Below, piece by piece: positions 42,403 to 53,128 of a DNA stretch of 64,000 nt. Numbering within the stretch: the first letter of the stretch is position 1; the number at the start of each line of letters is the position of its first letter. Made by a program: the position numbers and the translations under genes. This DNA is from JAFLCL01 sp039809495 (GTDB lineage: Bacteria > Myxococcota_A > Polyangia > Polyangiales > Sandaracinaceae), in the NCBI GenBank assembly GCA_039809495.1, contig JBDHVC010000013.1:27416-91415 (forward strand), read 5' to 3'. The notes beneath the pieces are model-generated. The model had not been told where the DNA came from. It saw only the letters and a program-made list of their open reading frames with translations, and made no database searches.

Positions 42403-43947
42403 TCACCCCCAGCCGTAGCCGCGGCTCGGGTGAAAGACGTAGGGCGAGTGCGTCGCCTGGTACGCCCGATCGAATTCGACCTGATCGAGGACGGGGTTCT
42501 GGAAGACCGTGAGGCCGGCGAGCGAGAGCGGCGTCGCGAGCGCGATGCCGGCGGCGCCGAGCTGCGAGGAGGCCAGCGCGTCGAAGCGGAGCCAGCCGGC
42601 GCGCTCCTCGAAGTCGCCCTCGCTCCCCATGGCGAGCAGGGCGGTGGTGAGGAGCATCTTGATCGAGAGGACGAGCGTCTCGGCGCCGCCGGCCATGAAG
42701 CGCTCTTGCTGGAGCGCGGTGGACATCATCCGGAGCAGGTCGAGGCTCTCGGGGACCTCGCACGGCAGGAGCGCGAGCAGCGCGGCCGGCACGAGCATCC
42801 CGCCCGTGGCGAAGCGCTCGAGGTAGGCCCTCAGCTCGCGGACGCGGGCGATGAGCAGCTCCGCGTTCCTCGGATCGAGCACAAGCACCGTCGCCGCGTC
42901 CATCCGCTCGCGATCCTCGCTGCCTTCACCGAGCTCCTGGAGCCGCCTCACGATCTGAACGAGCGCGTCGAGGCGGCTCGGGATCCCGGCGCGGCTCAGG
43001 ACGACGGCCGCGGAGAGGGGGAGCCTCGCCCCCCAGCCTTCCGCGGCGCGGACCGCACCGAACGCCTCTTGGAGGACGCGATCGGCGTCGGTCGGCGTCA
43101 TCCCGGCGACGAGGACGCTCGCCGCGAGCGCGTCGCGGGCCGAGTGGCTCGGGTCGGCCCGCCACCCCGCGAGCCGCTGCTGGTGGAGCGTCGCGACCCC
43201 CCCTCGGAGCGCGCCGATCGTCGGGACGGCGAGCATCATCGCCTCGGCGTAGCTCGCGTGCTGCTCCATCGTCCACTCGTTGGCGCCCGTGCCGTCGGCG
43301 AGGTCCGCGCGCGCGAATTCGCGCGTCAGATAGAGCCACGTGCTCGCGAGCTCGGCCTCCTGCTCGTTGCGCGCGGCGAGGCCGATCGCCGAGGCTCGCA
43401 CCGCGCGGTCGACCATGGAGATCCCGGAGCCCGAGAGCCCGAGGAACATCTGGGCGGCGATCCCTTGAGCGCGGCGCGCGCGCACCGTGAAGACCTCGCG
43501 CAGGACGTCCATGTGCCGACGAAAGTCGTCGAGCGACATCGATCCGACGCGCACGAGCCGCGCGCCCAGATCGGAGAGGAGCGAGCGGGCCGCGAACGTC
43601 ACCACGTACGCCTCCGCGGTCGAGCTGCCCCGATAGGAGCTCGTGTCGCGGACGAGGGCGGCGCCATCGGCTCGGCTGACCCGCTCGACGAGCTCGAGGG
43701 CGCGCGCGCGGAGCTCGCGCTCGCGCGCGATCATCTCCGGCGTGCGCGCGGCGGCGCTGGCGGAGCGCGCGGCGAGCTCCGCGCGGACCGCCTCGAGCTC
43801 CCGCGCGTCGCGCTCCACGTCGGGGACGCGCGCGACGAGCCCAGCCTGGAGCAGCTCGGCGAGGGTCGCCCCCTCCGATGGTCCCAGCTCCACCTCGCCC
43901 CCACGCGCGAGCCGCGTGAGGAGATCGCCTGCCTCGTATGCTCTCAT
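42403..43947 (-). CDS. Large helical protein of unknown function
   Basis: 514 residues, no signal peptide. The N-terminal ~45 residues (AYEAGDLLTRLARGGE, GATLAELLQAGLVAR) look like a winged-helix-type segment. A coiled coil follows at ~45-95 (DARELEAVRAELAAR, RERELRARALELVERV), then ~330 residues of regular helices without recognisable motifs. The last 40 residues are aromatic and Gly-rich (SPYVFHPSRGYGWG). It is the last gene of the four-gene minus-strand operon, 12 bases after the gene at 43960. No family recognised. Confidence 0.75.
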   Translation of the reverse strand: MRAYEAGDLLTRLARGGEVELGPSEGATLAELLQAGLVARVPDVERDARELEAVRAELAARSASAAARTPEMIARERELRARALELVERVSRADGAALVRDTSSYRGSSTAEAYVVTFAARSLLSDLGARLVRVGSMSLDDFRRHMDVLREVFTVRARRAQGIAAQMFLGLSGSGISMVDRAVRASAIGLAARNEQEAELASTWLYLTREFARADLADGTGANEWTMEQHASYAEAMMLAVPTIGALRGGVATLHQQRLAGWRADPSHSARDALAASVLVAGMTPTDADRVLQEAFGAVRAAEGWGARLPLSAAVVLSRAGIPSRLDALVQIVRRLQELGEGSEDRERMDAATVLVLDPRNAELLIARVRELRAYLERFATGGMLVPAALLALLPCEVPESLDLLRMMSTALQQERFMAGGAETLVLSIKMLLTTALLAMGSEGDFEERAGWLRFDALASSQLGAAGIALATPLSLAGLTVFQNPVLDQVEFDRAYQATHSPYVFHPSRGYGWG

Positions 43948-43959
43948 CGTCGCTCTCCC

Positions 43960-45099
43960 TCACCGATCGTCGAGCCACCGGACCACGATCCGATCGCCGA
44001 TGCGGGGCTGAACGTGCAGGTCGAGGCCGCCCGAGACGCGCTCGACGCGGAGCCGCGGATCGACCCCGAGCGCGAGCGCGCACCGCTCGGCGAGGACCTT
44101 GCGGCGCGTCACCTGATCCCGCGCGCGGGCGCGCCAGCGCTCCTCGACCCGGAGCAGCGCGTCCGCGGCGTAGAGGACCTCGTACGCGTTGCGCTCCACC
44201 TGTCGCTTCACGCGCTCGGCGAGCGCCCGCTGATCGGGGACGACGACGTACGCGAGCGCCTCGAGATCCGCGAAGAAGAGCGTTCCGTCCGAGGCGACGA
44301 AGGCGTCCTTGTCGAGCCACGCGTCGTCGTAGTCGAGCGCCTCGAGGAGCCCCCCCTCCGAGATGCGCACGCTCCGCGCGGCGACCGTGAGCAGCCCCAT
44401 CGCGCTCCTCAGGTACGCGTCGAGGAAGCCGTCGAGCGCGTCGAGCGTGCGCACGCCGAGCGCGGCGAGCGCGCCCTCGACGTCGCGCCCGAGCGCCTGC
44501 GAGGACTGATGGAAGAGCCGGACGGTGCTCGGGACGAGGCGATGCTCCTGAACGATCGCCCCCTCGTGTCGCCGGTAGTAGAAGACGTCGAGGACGTCCT
44601 CGGGCGGGATCTCCACGATCGCGATGACGGGACACAGCATCGCGGGCGCGAGCGCCTCCCGAAGCGCGGGGATCGAGAGCCCCAGGGCGTTCTCCGCGTT
44701 CGCGAGGCCTTGTCCGCCGTAGGGGGCCTCGCCCATCCAGCTCTCGCGCGTGATCGCGCCGAGGAGCGAGCGCTCGCCGCGCGGGGACGTCACGTCGAGC
44801 TCACGCGCGTGGCTGAACCCGATGGGCGAGTCCCCGTAGAGGGGGGCGCGGGCGCCGATCCCCTTCACCGACAAGAGCCAGGAGCGACGCGCGTGCTCGA
44901 CGCGGGGCGCGTCGACGATCGCGCCGCGGTTACCGTCGGCCCACCCGAGGAGCGTCACGGAGCCGGCCTCGCCGCTCGAGCGCGGCGGGGTGCGGAGCCA
45001 GGCGCGCTCGTCGAGCGAGGTCCGAGGGGCGTCGACGAGCCGCGCGAGGGTTCGAGCGGGGCGCCCGTGGAGCGTGAGCCTCTCCTCCAGCTCGCTCAC
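43960..45099 (-). CDS. Unknown conserved-looking protein, third gene of the GNAT operon
   Basis: 379 residues from a GTG that overlaps the previous stop as GTGA. Segments that look functional include DSPIGFSHARELDVTSPRGE, RESWMGEAPYGGQGLANAEN, CPVIAIVEIPPEDVLDVFYY and DGTLFFADLEAL. The last, an acidic residue after a hydrophobic strand, is loosely reminiscent of a phosphotransferase metal-binding loop, but I cannot assign a family. No signal peptide or membrane helix. Translational coupling to the membrane GNAT protein suggests they act together. Confidence 0.75.
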   Translation of the reverse strand: MSELEERLTLHGRPARTLARLVDAPRTSLDERAWLRTPPRSSGEAGSVTLLGWADGNRGAIVDAPRVEHARRSWLLSVKGIGARAPLYGDSPIGFSHARELDVTSPRGERSLLGAITRESWMGEAPYGGQGLANAENALGLSIPALREALAPAMLCPVIAIVEIPPEDVLDVFYYRRHEGAIVQEHRLVPSTVRLFHQSSQALGRDVEGALAALGVRTLDALDGFLDAYLRSAMGLLTVAARSVRISEGGLLEALDYDDAWLDKDAFVASDGTLFFADLEALAYVVVPDQRALAERVKRQVERNAYEVLYAADALLRVEERWRARARDQVTRRKVLAERCALALGVDPRLRVERVSGGLDLHVQPRIGDRIVVRWLDDR

Positions 45100-47045
45100 C
45101 TTCGGACCACCCGATCGGCGCGCGGCGTCGCGAGCGCCGTCTCGACCCACATCTTGCCTCGCGACTCGAAGCCGAGGCCCTTCAGCACCTCGAGCGATCC
45201 GACGTTCCACGTCGCGACCTCCGCGAGGACGCGGCTCGCCCCGAGCCCCACCGCCGCCGCGACGCGCGCGCGCGCGAGCTCCTTCCCGATGCCGCGCCCG
45301 CGGTGGGCGGGCGAGACGGTGTTGCCGTAGATCCGGCCCACGTCGCCCGCCACGCTCGAGAAGCCGAACCCCACGATCGCCCCGTCGAGGCGCGCGACGT
45401 AGCCGACGTCGCCCGCCGCGAGCGCGGCCGAAAGCCACGCGTGGCCCGCCACCCCGTGCACGGTCTTCGACAGCTGCTCGACCGCGACGAGATCCTCGCT
45501 CGTCATCGGCGCGACGATGCTCGAGTCGTAGGGGAGGATCCGCGCAGGGGAGAGCTCGAGGATCTCGTAGGTCTCGAGCTCGTTGTACGCGTGGGGCGCG
45601 GTCGTGACGGCGGCCTCGAGCGCCGCGCGATCGACGCTCGGGATCGTGAGGTGGCGATGCTCGGTGAAGAATTCCGTGAACCCGAGCTCCTTGCGCACGA
45701 GCTCGCAGGCGTCGCCGTCCTGCGCGAAGATCGACGCCACGCGGCCCTCGCGATCGCCGATGCCCACGCCGACGCAGCGCCCGTTGCTGAGCTCGCAGAC
45801 GACGACCCGCTCCCCCGCCGCGAGCGCGACCTCGACGAAGTGCGCGAGGAAGGGCGCGAGGTGGGGCGAGAGCTCGGGCGGGACGAAGGGCAGATCCTGC
45901 GGGCGAGCGAGCGCGCGGACCCTGGCCCTCATCCCGTCGATGGAGATCGCGGGGCGAAAGAGCCTCCCGCCCCGCGCGCGCAGCCAGAAGACGAAGCCGA
46001 GCAGGAGGATGCCGAGGACGACGGGGGACGTGAACGCCGCCACGATCGAGGCGAGGAGGCCCACGACGCTGGCGTCGGCGCCGCCGTCCCATCCGCCGGA
46101 AGCGCACGTCTCGATCGAGGGCTGCGCCGACACCGCGGACGCGAGGTAGCTCGCGGTGCTGACGCGCGCCTCCTCGACGAGCACGAAGCGCGCGGGCGCG
46201 CCGTTCAGCGAGCCGACGTCCTCTTCCCGGTACGCTGTGGCGACGAAGTAGCCGCTCGCGCGGTCGAACCAGTAGTCGTCCACGAACGTGGTGTCGAAGT
46301 TGCCGTACGCGTCATCCCGGCGGCCGCGCCCCTCGGAGCGGAGATGGATGAGGGAGAGCCCGGCGAGCTCCGCGCGCCCTTGAGGCGGGACGAAATCGAC
46401 CACGCGGAACGTGCGCTCGAGGATCGGGACCGTGTCCCCGATCGCGAGGGTAGTGGGCACCCAGAGCCACGTCGCGAAGGGGCCGCCCGGCGTCGCGTCG
46501 TAGTCGTCGAGATCCGTCTGGCCGACGTAGCGCCGGCTCGGGAGCGCGACCTCGACGTCGCGATCGATCGAGCCGTCGTCACACGAGTCGCCGCGGTAGA
46601 TCCACTGGTAGTTGGCGTGAACCGACAGCGCGCCCGCGCGCGACGCGATCGTGTAGGTGCCCGCCGAGCGGAGCGTGTCCGAGTACCCCTCGTACGCTCC
46701 CGTCCCCTCCGAGACGGTCCGCGTCGTCCAGTACGAGAACGTCGCCCCCTCGGGCTCGGCCCGCGGCGCGCCCGCGGTCGCCTCCGCGTCGGCGGCGCTC
46801 GGGGCCTCGCCGCTCGCGAGCGCGTCGATCTCCGAGAGGGCTCGATCGAGCTCGGCCGGGACGGCCTGCGCGGCCCCGCCGGGCTCGGACGGCGGGGGCT
46901 CCGCCAGCGCCGGGCGCGTCGCGGCGACGAGGACGAACGCGAGGACGAGCGACGCCGCGAGCGCGCTCCCGACGCCCCTCGCGCTCACCCCCGAGGAGCG
47001 ACGCGACGAGGCGGTTCGCAGGGACACGATCGGGCTCTTCACCAT
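45096..47045 (-). CDS. Transmembrane protein with periplasmic domain and cytoplasmic GNAT acetyltransferase
   Basis: 649 residues. Signal sequence ~25-48 (LAASLVLAFVLVAATRPALA), Ala/Glu-rich spacer, periplasmic beta-rich domain ~100-310 (RTVSEGTGAYEGYSDTL, TWLWVPTTLAIGDTV, YWFDRASGYFVATAY), membrane helix ~328-357. A cytoplasmic region has an unknown domain (~370-500) and a GNAT domain ~515-640 with the acetyl-CoA loop HRGRGIGKELARA and LAEVATWNVGSLEVLKGLGF. The periplasmic domain is paralogous to the gene immediately upstream. The layout suggests an outside domain controlling or localising an inside acetyltransferase; the target is unknown. Confidence 0.85.
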   Translation of the reverse strand: MVKSPIVSLRTASSRRSSGVSARGVGSALAASLVLAFVLVAATRPALAEPPPSEPGGAAQAVPAELDRALSEIDALASGEAPSAADAEATAGAPRAEPEGATFSYWTTRTVSEGTGAYEGYSDTLRSAGTYTIASRAGALSVHANYQWIYRGDSCDDGSIDRDVEVALPSRRYVGQTDLDDYDATPGGPFATWLWVPTTLAIGDTVPILERTFRVVDFVPPQGRAELAGLSLIHLRSEGRGRRDDAYGNFDTTFVDDYWFDRASGYFVATAYREEDVGSLNGAPARFVLVEEARVSTASYLASAVSAQPSIETCASGGWDGGADASVVGLLASIVAAFTSPVVLGILLLGFVFWLRARGGRLFRPAISIDGMRARVRALARPQDLPFVPPELSPHLAPFLAHFVEVALAAGERVVVCELSNGRCVGVGIGDREGRVASIFAQDGDACELVRKELGFTEFFTEHRHLTIPSVDRAALEAAVTTAPHAYNELETYEILELSPARILPYDSSIVAPMTSEDLVAVEQLSKTVHGVAGHAWLSAALAAGDVGYVARLDGAIVGFGFSSVAGDVGRIYGNTVSPAHRGRGIGKELARARVAAAVGLGASRVLAEVATWNVGSLEVLKGLGFESRGKMWVETALATPRADRVVRR

Positions 47046-47064
47046 CCGTCTCTCGCTCTCTTCG

Positions 47065-47985
47065 TCACGGGCTCGCTCCCGTCAGGCGGCGCCGCAGAGC
47101 GACGAGCCCGCCCAGCGCGACGAGCACGATACTGCATGCGCCGAGGAGCCATGGCCAGCGGGGCGGCGCGCCTCTCTCCGCGCTCGCGCAAGGCGCGACG
47201 GGGACCCAGAGGCTCTGCGCCGAGGCCGGCAAGTAGGGCGCATCGACGATGGCGTAGACGTCGCGCTCCTCGAAGGCCGCCCGCTCGTTCTCCGCGATCT
47301 CCCACCGCTCGGCGCGCACGACGTAGCCGCTCGCCTCGTCGAACCACACCTCGATCGACGTCTCACGTCGAAACCGCCCCGCTTCGCCGAGGAAGCCCGG
47401 CGGCGCGTCGCGCTCGCCCTGCTCCGATCGCGACGCCAGGATCGTCGAGATCGTCGTGTTCCCCACCTCGAGGTCCACGTCCCGCTCGACCCTCAGCGCG
47501 CCCGCGAGGACGCGGACGCTCGCGCCCGCCGGGGTCGAGGGGGGGATCCACAGCCACGTGCTCGCTCCCGCGCCGGGCGCGTCGTCGAGCTCGCTCGCGC
47601 CGCGATGGATCCGGGTCGAGAGCTCCACCTCGGCGCGTCGCTGCTCCTCGGCGAAGCGGCACGCATTCGCGCCCTGGTGGCGCGTCGCGCGGACGACGTC
47701 GAGCTCGACGAGCGGCGTCGCGTCGGGCCCGAGGCGGCGCTCGAGCGTGTAGGTGCCGCGCTCGATCGAGGCCTCGGCGTAGCCCTCGAGGAGCCCCGTC
47801 CCCTCCGAGATCGTCCTCTGGCGCTCGTAGCGCAGCGTGACGACACCGTCGCCGAGCGCGGGCGCCTCGTCGGCGCGCGCCGAGCCGACGAGCACGCCGA
47901 GGGCAGAGGCCGCGATCGAGAGCGCCACGAGCAGGCGCCGCCGCCGGAGGTTCGAGCCTCGCGCTGGGAGCATGAGGGGCGGCAT
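47065..47985 (-). CDS. Membrane-anchored periplasmic protein, paralogue of the GNAT protein ectodomain
   Basis: 306 residues (ATG at 47985, or 47973). Signal sequence ~18-38 (LLVALSIAASALGVLVGSARA), ectodomain ~42-270 and C-terminal membrane helix (~277-298) with a basic end (RRRLTG). The ectodomain matches that of the downstream gene block by block: RTISEGTGLLEGYAE, RGTYTLERR, STWLWIPPSTPAGASV and VWFDEASGYVVRAER. It lacks any cytoplasmic enzyme domain. First gene of the operon; 19 bases precede the GNAT gene. Confidence 0.8.
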   Translation of the reverse strand: MPPLMLPARGSNLRRRRLLVALSIAASALGVLVGSARADEAPALGDGVVTLRYERQRTISEGTGLLEGYAEASIERGTYTLERRLGPDATPLVELDVVRATRHQGANACRFAEEQRRAEVELSTRIHRGASELDDAPGAGASTWLWIPPSTPAGASVRVLAGALRVERDVDLEVGNTTISTILASRSEQGERDAPPGFLGEAGRFRRETSIEVWFDEASGYVVRAERWEIAENERAAFEERDVYAIVDAPYLPASAQSLWVPVAPCASAERGAPPRWPWLLGACSIVLVALGGLVALRRRLTGASP

Positions 47986-48145
47986 GATACACGGATGGCG
48001 CCCATGGCTCGCTCGCGCACGCAGAGGACGACGCGTCGAGGCGCGGCGCCCCGCGCGGTCGAGCTTACGAGCCCTCCGCGTCACGCCGCGGGCGGCCCGA
48101 TCGCGATCGCCTCGCGCCCCGAGAGGGCCGCGTAGCATGACCTCC

Positions 48146-48187
48146 GTGTCGCTCGGCGCGACGCGCCCTCGGCGAGGCACGCGGTGA
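48146..48187 (+). CDS. Possible 13-codon leader peptide coupled to the kinase
   Basis: GTG at 48146 (or ATG at 48137) opens a short frame encoding SLGATRPRRGTR after the start, ending in a TGA that overlaps the kinase GTG as GTGA. TAGCAT at 48133-48138 lies 7 bases before this GTG, as in other putative leaderless genes here. If real, the kinase would be translated by reinitiation. Speculative. Confidence 0.25.
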   Translation: MSLGATRPRRGTR

Positions 48188-50046
48188 AGCTCGCGCCGGG
48201 CACCCTCTTCGCTCGCGACTTTCGCGTCGTCTCCACGCTCGCCGAGGGCGGCATGGGCGCGCTCTACGTCGTCGAGCAGCTCTCCACCGGGCGCAGGCGC
48301 GCGCTCAAGATCATGCTGGCCGCGCTCGTCCCCGACGCGCGAGCCCGCGAGCGCTTCCTCCTCGAGGCGCGGATCGGGAGCCAGATCGCCAGCGAGCACG
48401 TCGTCGACGTCGTCGCGTCGGGCGTCGACGAGGCGAGCGGGACGCCCTGGATCGCGATGGAGCTCCTCGAGGGGAAGGATCTCGCGGCCTTCGTCGCGGC
48501 GCGGGGGCTCCTCTCGACGAGCGAGGCGTGGGAGGTGCTCTCGCAGCTCGCCGAGGGGCTCGCCGCGGCGCACGCGCAGGGCATCGTCCATCGGGATCTC
48601 AAGCCCGAGAACGTCTTCGTCTCCACGACGAAGCGCCGAGGCGCCCCCTTCCTCGTCAAGATCCTCGACTTCGGGATCTCGAAGATCCGGCGCGCCGGGC
48701 AGACGAGCGCGACCGCGACCTCCGCGATGGGATCCCCCATCTGGATGGCGCCCGAGCAGGCCGACGCCGGCGCGCGCCTGCGCCCGTCGACGGACGTCTG
48801 GGCGCTGGGCCTCATCGCCTACTGGCTGCTCACCGGCAAGAGCTACTGGCGCGCGGCCAACGAGCCGAGCTTCACGCTGCCCGCCGTGCTGAGCGAGGTC
48901 CTCGTCCTGCCGATGGAGCCGCCCTCCGTCCGCGCGGCCGAGCTGGGCATGGGCGCGCGGATCCCGCCAGGCTTCGACGCCTGGTTCGCCCGCTCGGTCG
49001 CGCGCGATCACGAGGCGCGCTTCACGGACGCGCGCGCCGCGATCGACGCGCTCGCGCCGAGCTTCACGAGCGACGTCCACGCCCCCCCTGCGGGATCCCG
49101 CGCCCCCACATATGCCTCGACCCCGATCTCGGCACCGGCGAGCCGAGCCGACGTCGAGGCGCAGCTCCCCTCGAGCCGGAGCGTCCCCGCGACGCTCGCG
49201 CGCAGGGTCGCCCCGGCGCCGACGCTCGCCATGGAGCCGCCGACGCCGGCCCGCCTGCACGCGCCGGCCTCGAGCGGGCTCCCCCCACCTCCCACGAGCG
49301 GGCCGTCCATCGAGCGCTCGCCCCGAGCTTCGCGTCGACACGATCGGATGCGGTGGTTCCTCGTCGGCGCGGGCGTCGCCCTCGTCGGGCTGGTCGGGGT
49401 GATGTCCGTGGCCGTCGCGCTCCTCGTCCTCCCGAGGGCGCAGGTGAGCGATGTCCGCACGTCCGGCGCGCGGCCCGACGCGCTGCCTCCCCCTCTCGCG
49501 ATCGACGACGCCGGGGCCACGGCGCTCGTGGACGCGACGCCCGTGGAGCCGCTCCTCGGAGGGTCGGACGCCGGGCCGTCGGACGCGCCGCCCGCCGATC
49601 CGAGCGCCGTGGTGACGAACGCGCCGCGCGAGCCGCTCCGCCCCTCGACGCGCGATCGCGCGAGCGAGCCCGCGGATCTTCGCGACGACCTCTTCCCCGA
49701 GGGCCGCACGCGCCGCTTCGCCGGGACGTGGACGCACGCGGGCGGGTGGCGCACCCGCGTCACGCTCGCCCTCACGCGAGCCGGCGCGAGCGTGCGCGGC
49801 TCGATCCGCTGGACGCTCACCGCGAGCCCCGATCCCCTCTACGCCGCGCGCATCGGCGAGTCGGCGACCGAGCTCGTCGTCGGCTCCCTCCCCTCCCCGC
49901 AGCTCCTCGTCCTCGATGGCCAGTCCGTGACGGATCCGACCCTGATCGCGACGGACCACTACGAGCTGCGCGTCGGGCGGGACGGCTCCCTCGAGGGCAC
50001 GCCGAGGGCGGGCGGCGGCCACCTCGTCGCGCGGCTCCTCGAGTGA
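48184..50046 (+). CDS. Eukaryotic-like Ser/Thr protein kinase, transmembrane, unknown C-terminal domain
   Basis: 620 residues, GTG start. Kinase domain ~12-285: TLAEGGMGALYVVEQ, RALKIML, HRDLKPENVF, ILDFGISKI and GSPIWMAPEQ, all catalytic residues present. A Pro/Ser/Ala-rich linker (~290-380), a membrane helix (~385-410, FLVGAGVALVGLVGVMSVAV), an Asp-Ala spacer, then a ~110-residue periplasmic C-terminal domain with beta character (FAGTWTHAGGWRTRVTLALT, ASVRGSIRWTL) that I cannot name. There is no N-terminal zinc ribbon, unlike the kinases at 7209 and 12305. Confidence 0.92.
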   Translation: MKLAPGTLFARDFRVVSTLAEGGMGALYVVEQLSTGRRRALKIMLAALVPDARARERFLLEARIGSQIASEHVVDVVASGVDEASGTPWIAMELLEGKDLAAFVAARGLLSTSEAWEVLSQLAEGLAAAHAQGIVHRDLKPENVFVSTTKRRGAPFLVKILDFGISKIRRAGQTSATATSAMGSPIWMAPEQADAGARLRPSTDVWALGLIAYWLLTGKSYWRAANEPSFTLPAVLSEVLVLPMEPPSVRAAELGMGARIPPGFDAWFARSVARDHEARFTDARAAIDALAPSFTSDVHAPPAGSRAPTYASTPISAPASRADVEAQLPSSRSVPATLARRVAPAPTLAMEPPTPARLHAPASSGLPPPPTSGPSIERSPRASRRHDRMRWFLVGAGVALVGLVGVMSVAVALLVLPRAQVSDVRTSGARPDALPPPLAIDDAGATALVDATPVEPLLGGSDAGPSDAPPADPSAVVTNAPREPLRPSTRDRASEPADLRDDLFPEGRTRRFAGTWTHAGGWRTRVTLALTRAGASVRGSIRWTLTASPDPLYAARIGESATELVVGSLPSPQLLVLDGQSVTDPTLIATDHYELRVGRDGSLEGTPRAGGGHLVARLLE

Positions 50047-50173
50047 CGGCGCGCCCCGCCCTCCGCCGAGCGGGGGGACGCGTGAAGCCGGAGGGCGGGA
50101 TCGCGCCGTGCGCGGCTCGTCCAGGAGCCCTTCGCCGTGACGCCACGGGCGCGCTACAAGGCGAGCCCTGACC

Positions 50174-51667
<1,494 letters not shown>

Positions 51668-51670
<3 letters not shown>

Positions 51671-51697
51671 AGGCGCGCCTCACTCGACGTGATCGGT
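51668..51697 (+). repeat. Short intergenic repeat, copy C
   Basis: Starts at the cysS stop codon. Core GGCGCGCCTCACTCGACG then TGATC matches the copies at 25691 and 42235; the downstream part is diverged. Confidence 0.5.
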
Positions 51698-51714
51698 CGA
51701 GCGGAGGCCCGCCG

Positions 51715-53010
51715 TCAGGGCGGCGCGCAGCCCGGCACCTGGAAGCTCACGACCTCCTGGCACCACACAGGATCGTCCGGTGGCCCCATGCAGCTCTCGC
51801 TCCGACCGCCGCCCGTGAAGCGACCGGAGAGGACGACGGTCTCGCCGCACGCGCGCACGGTGACGCGGTAGTCGATCGGCCGCCCGTTCACGCAGCTCAT
51901 GTAGTGCGCCACGCGCACGGTGTAGGTGCCGGCGGGCGCGCGCCCCGTCGGCCAATAGACGTGCTCGGCCTGCACGCCGCGGTTGCCGCTGCACGCGGCG
52001 TTCGCGTCGAGGTCGAGGTGGCCACCGCTGAAGACGTCGCGGTTACCGTAGTAGACCGTCGTCCCGCTCGGATCGGTGACGTAGAGATCGAGATCGGTGG
52101 CGAGCGACATCGTCATGGCGACCTCCACGTCGCCCTGGCCCGCGGGGACGATGTTCACGGCGCGCACGATCGGGGCCGAGGCGCGGCCACCCGAGTCGAC
52201 GGCCTGGAGCCGCATCGTCGCGACGTAGCTCTCCCCGACGCGGATCACGCTGCGATCGGGGCGCTGCGCGCTGCCGATGGTGAAGCGGATCGTCGCGCCC
52301 TCGGAGCCAGCCGCGGCCACCGGCCCGAGCTCCGTCTGGACCCGGACCGGGAGCGAGAAGTGCCCCGGATATCCGTCGAACGAGACGAGGTAGTGGAGCA
52401 CGTCCGGCCCACCGCTCGCGTCCGCCGCGGCGACGCGCGTGGCCGCCGGGACGTTCGCGATGAGGTCGATCGGGCGGGACGTGTCCTCCTCGGGGCGAAA
52501 GACGATCGTCGGGGCGCGCGGCGACGAGGGCAGAGGCGGCGCGGCGCGATCGTAGACGGCGCCGAGGACGAGCCATGGCGTGTCCGCCGAGCGCGCGCTC
52601 TGCCACGGCGAGGTCGCGCCCGTCATCGCGTAGGTGCGATCGCTCGGGATCATCCCCTCGATCCGGACGTAGGGCCCCGGGACGTAGCGCCGGCGCATCT
52701 CGGCCATCGGATCGGTCGCGATCGGCGTGGTCCCGCCCGGCCCGCTCGGGTGCGTCGCGATCGGGAGCCCGCTCGGATCCTCGGGCGGGTCATGACTCCC
52801 ACGATCGCCGCGCGTCCCTCGCGCCAAGCTCGGCCCGGCGAAGCGCGCGGTGAGGAAGGCGCCGAGCCCGAAGAGGCCCAGCACGAGGAGCGCGACGATC
52901 ACCGTCGCGCCACACCCGAGCGAGACGAGGCGGAGCGCGCGCGCGTGCTCGCTCTCGGGCGGCTGGCTCGGCGCGTCGGAGAATCGGTCGAGGCGGCGGG
53001 AACGCTTCAC
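51715..53010 (-). CDS. Single-pass membrane protein with C-terminal DUF2135-like domain
   Basis: 431 residues, GTG start. TAAGAT lies 12 bases before it. A cytoplasmic ~28-residue head, a membrane helix (~33-55, GATVIVALLVLGLFGLGAFL), then a large extracytoplasmic region. The last ~150 residues contain TDLDLYVTDPSGTTVYYGNR, GHLDLDANAAC, AEHVYWPTGRAPAGTYTVRV and HYMSCVNGRPIDYRV, a DUF2135/YfaP-like beta-sandwich with four cysteines probably forming disulphides. Function unknown. It is divergent from the DNA methyltransferase. Confidence 0.75.
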   Translation of the reverse strand: MKRSRRLDRFSDAPSQPPESEHARALRLVSLGCGATVIVALLVLGLFGLGAFLTARFAGPSLARGTRGDRGSHDPPEDPSGLPIATHPSGPGGTTPIATDPMAEMRRRYVPGPYVRIEGMIPSDRTYAMTGATSPWQSARSADTPWLVLGAVYDRAAPPLPSSPRAPTIVFRPEEDTSRPIDLIANVPAATRVAAADASGGPDVLHYLVSFDGYPGHFSLPVRVQTELGPVAAAGSEGATIRFTIGSAQRPDRSVIRVGESYVATMRLQAVDSGGRASAPIVRAVNIVPAGQGDVEVAMTMSLATDLDLYVTDPSGTTVYYGNRDVFSGGHLDLDANAACSGNRGVQAEHVYWPTGRAPAGTYTVRVAHYMSCVNGRPIDYRVTVRACGETVVLSGRFTGGGRSESCMGPPDDPVWCQEVVSFQVPGCAPP

Positions 53011-53128
53011 GAGGCTTGGCGCATCTTACGCCGAACCCGCGCCGAACCTTTCGCGCCGGCTCGCCGCGCGAAGCGAGAGACGCGTCACGGCGCCGGTCTC
53101 GCGTGGAATTCAGTATCCTCCGCGCCCC

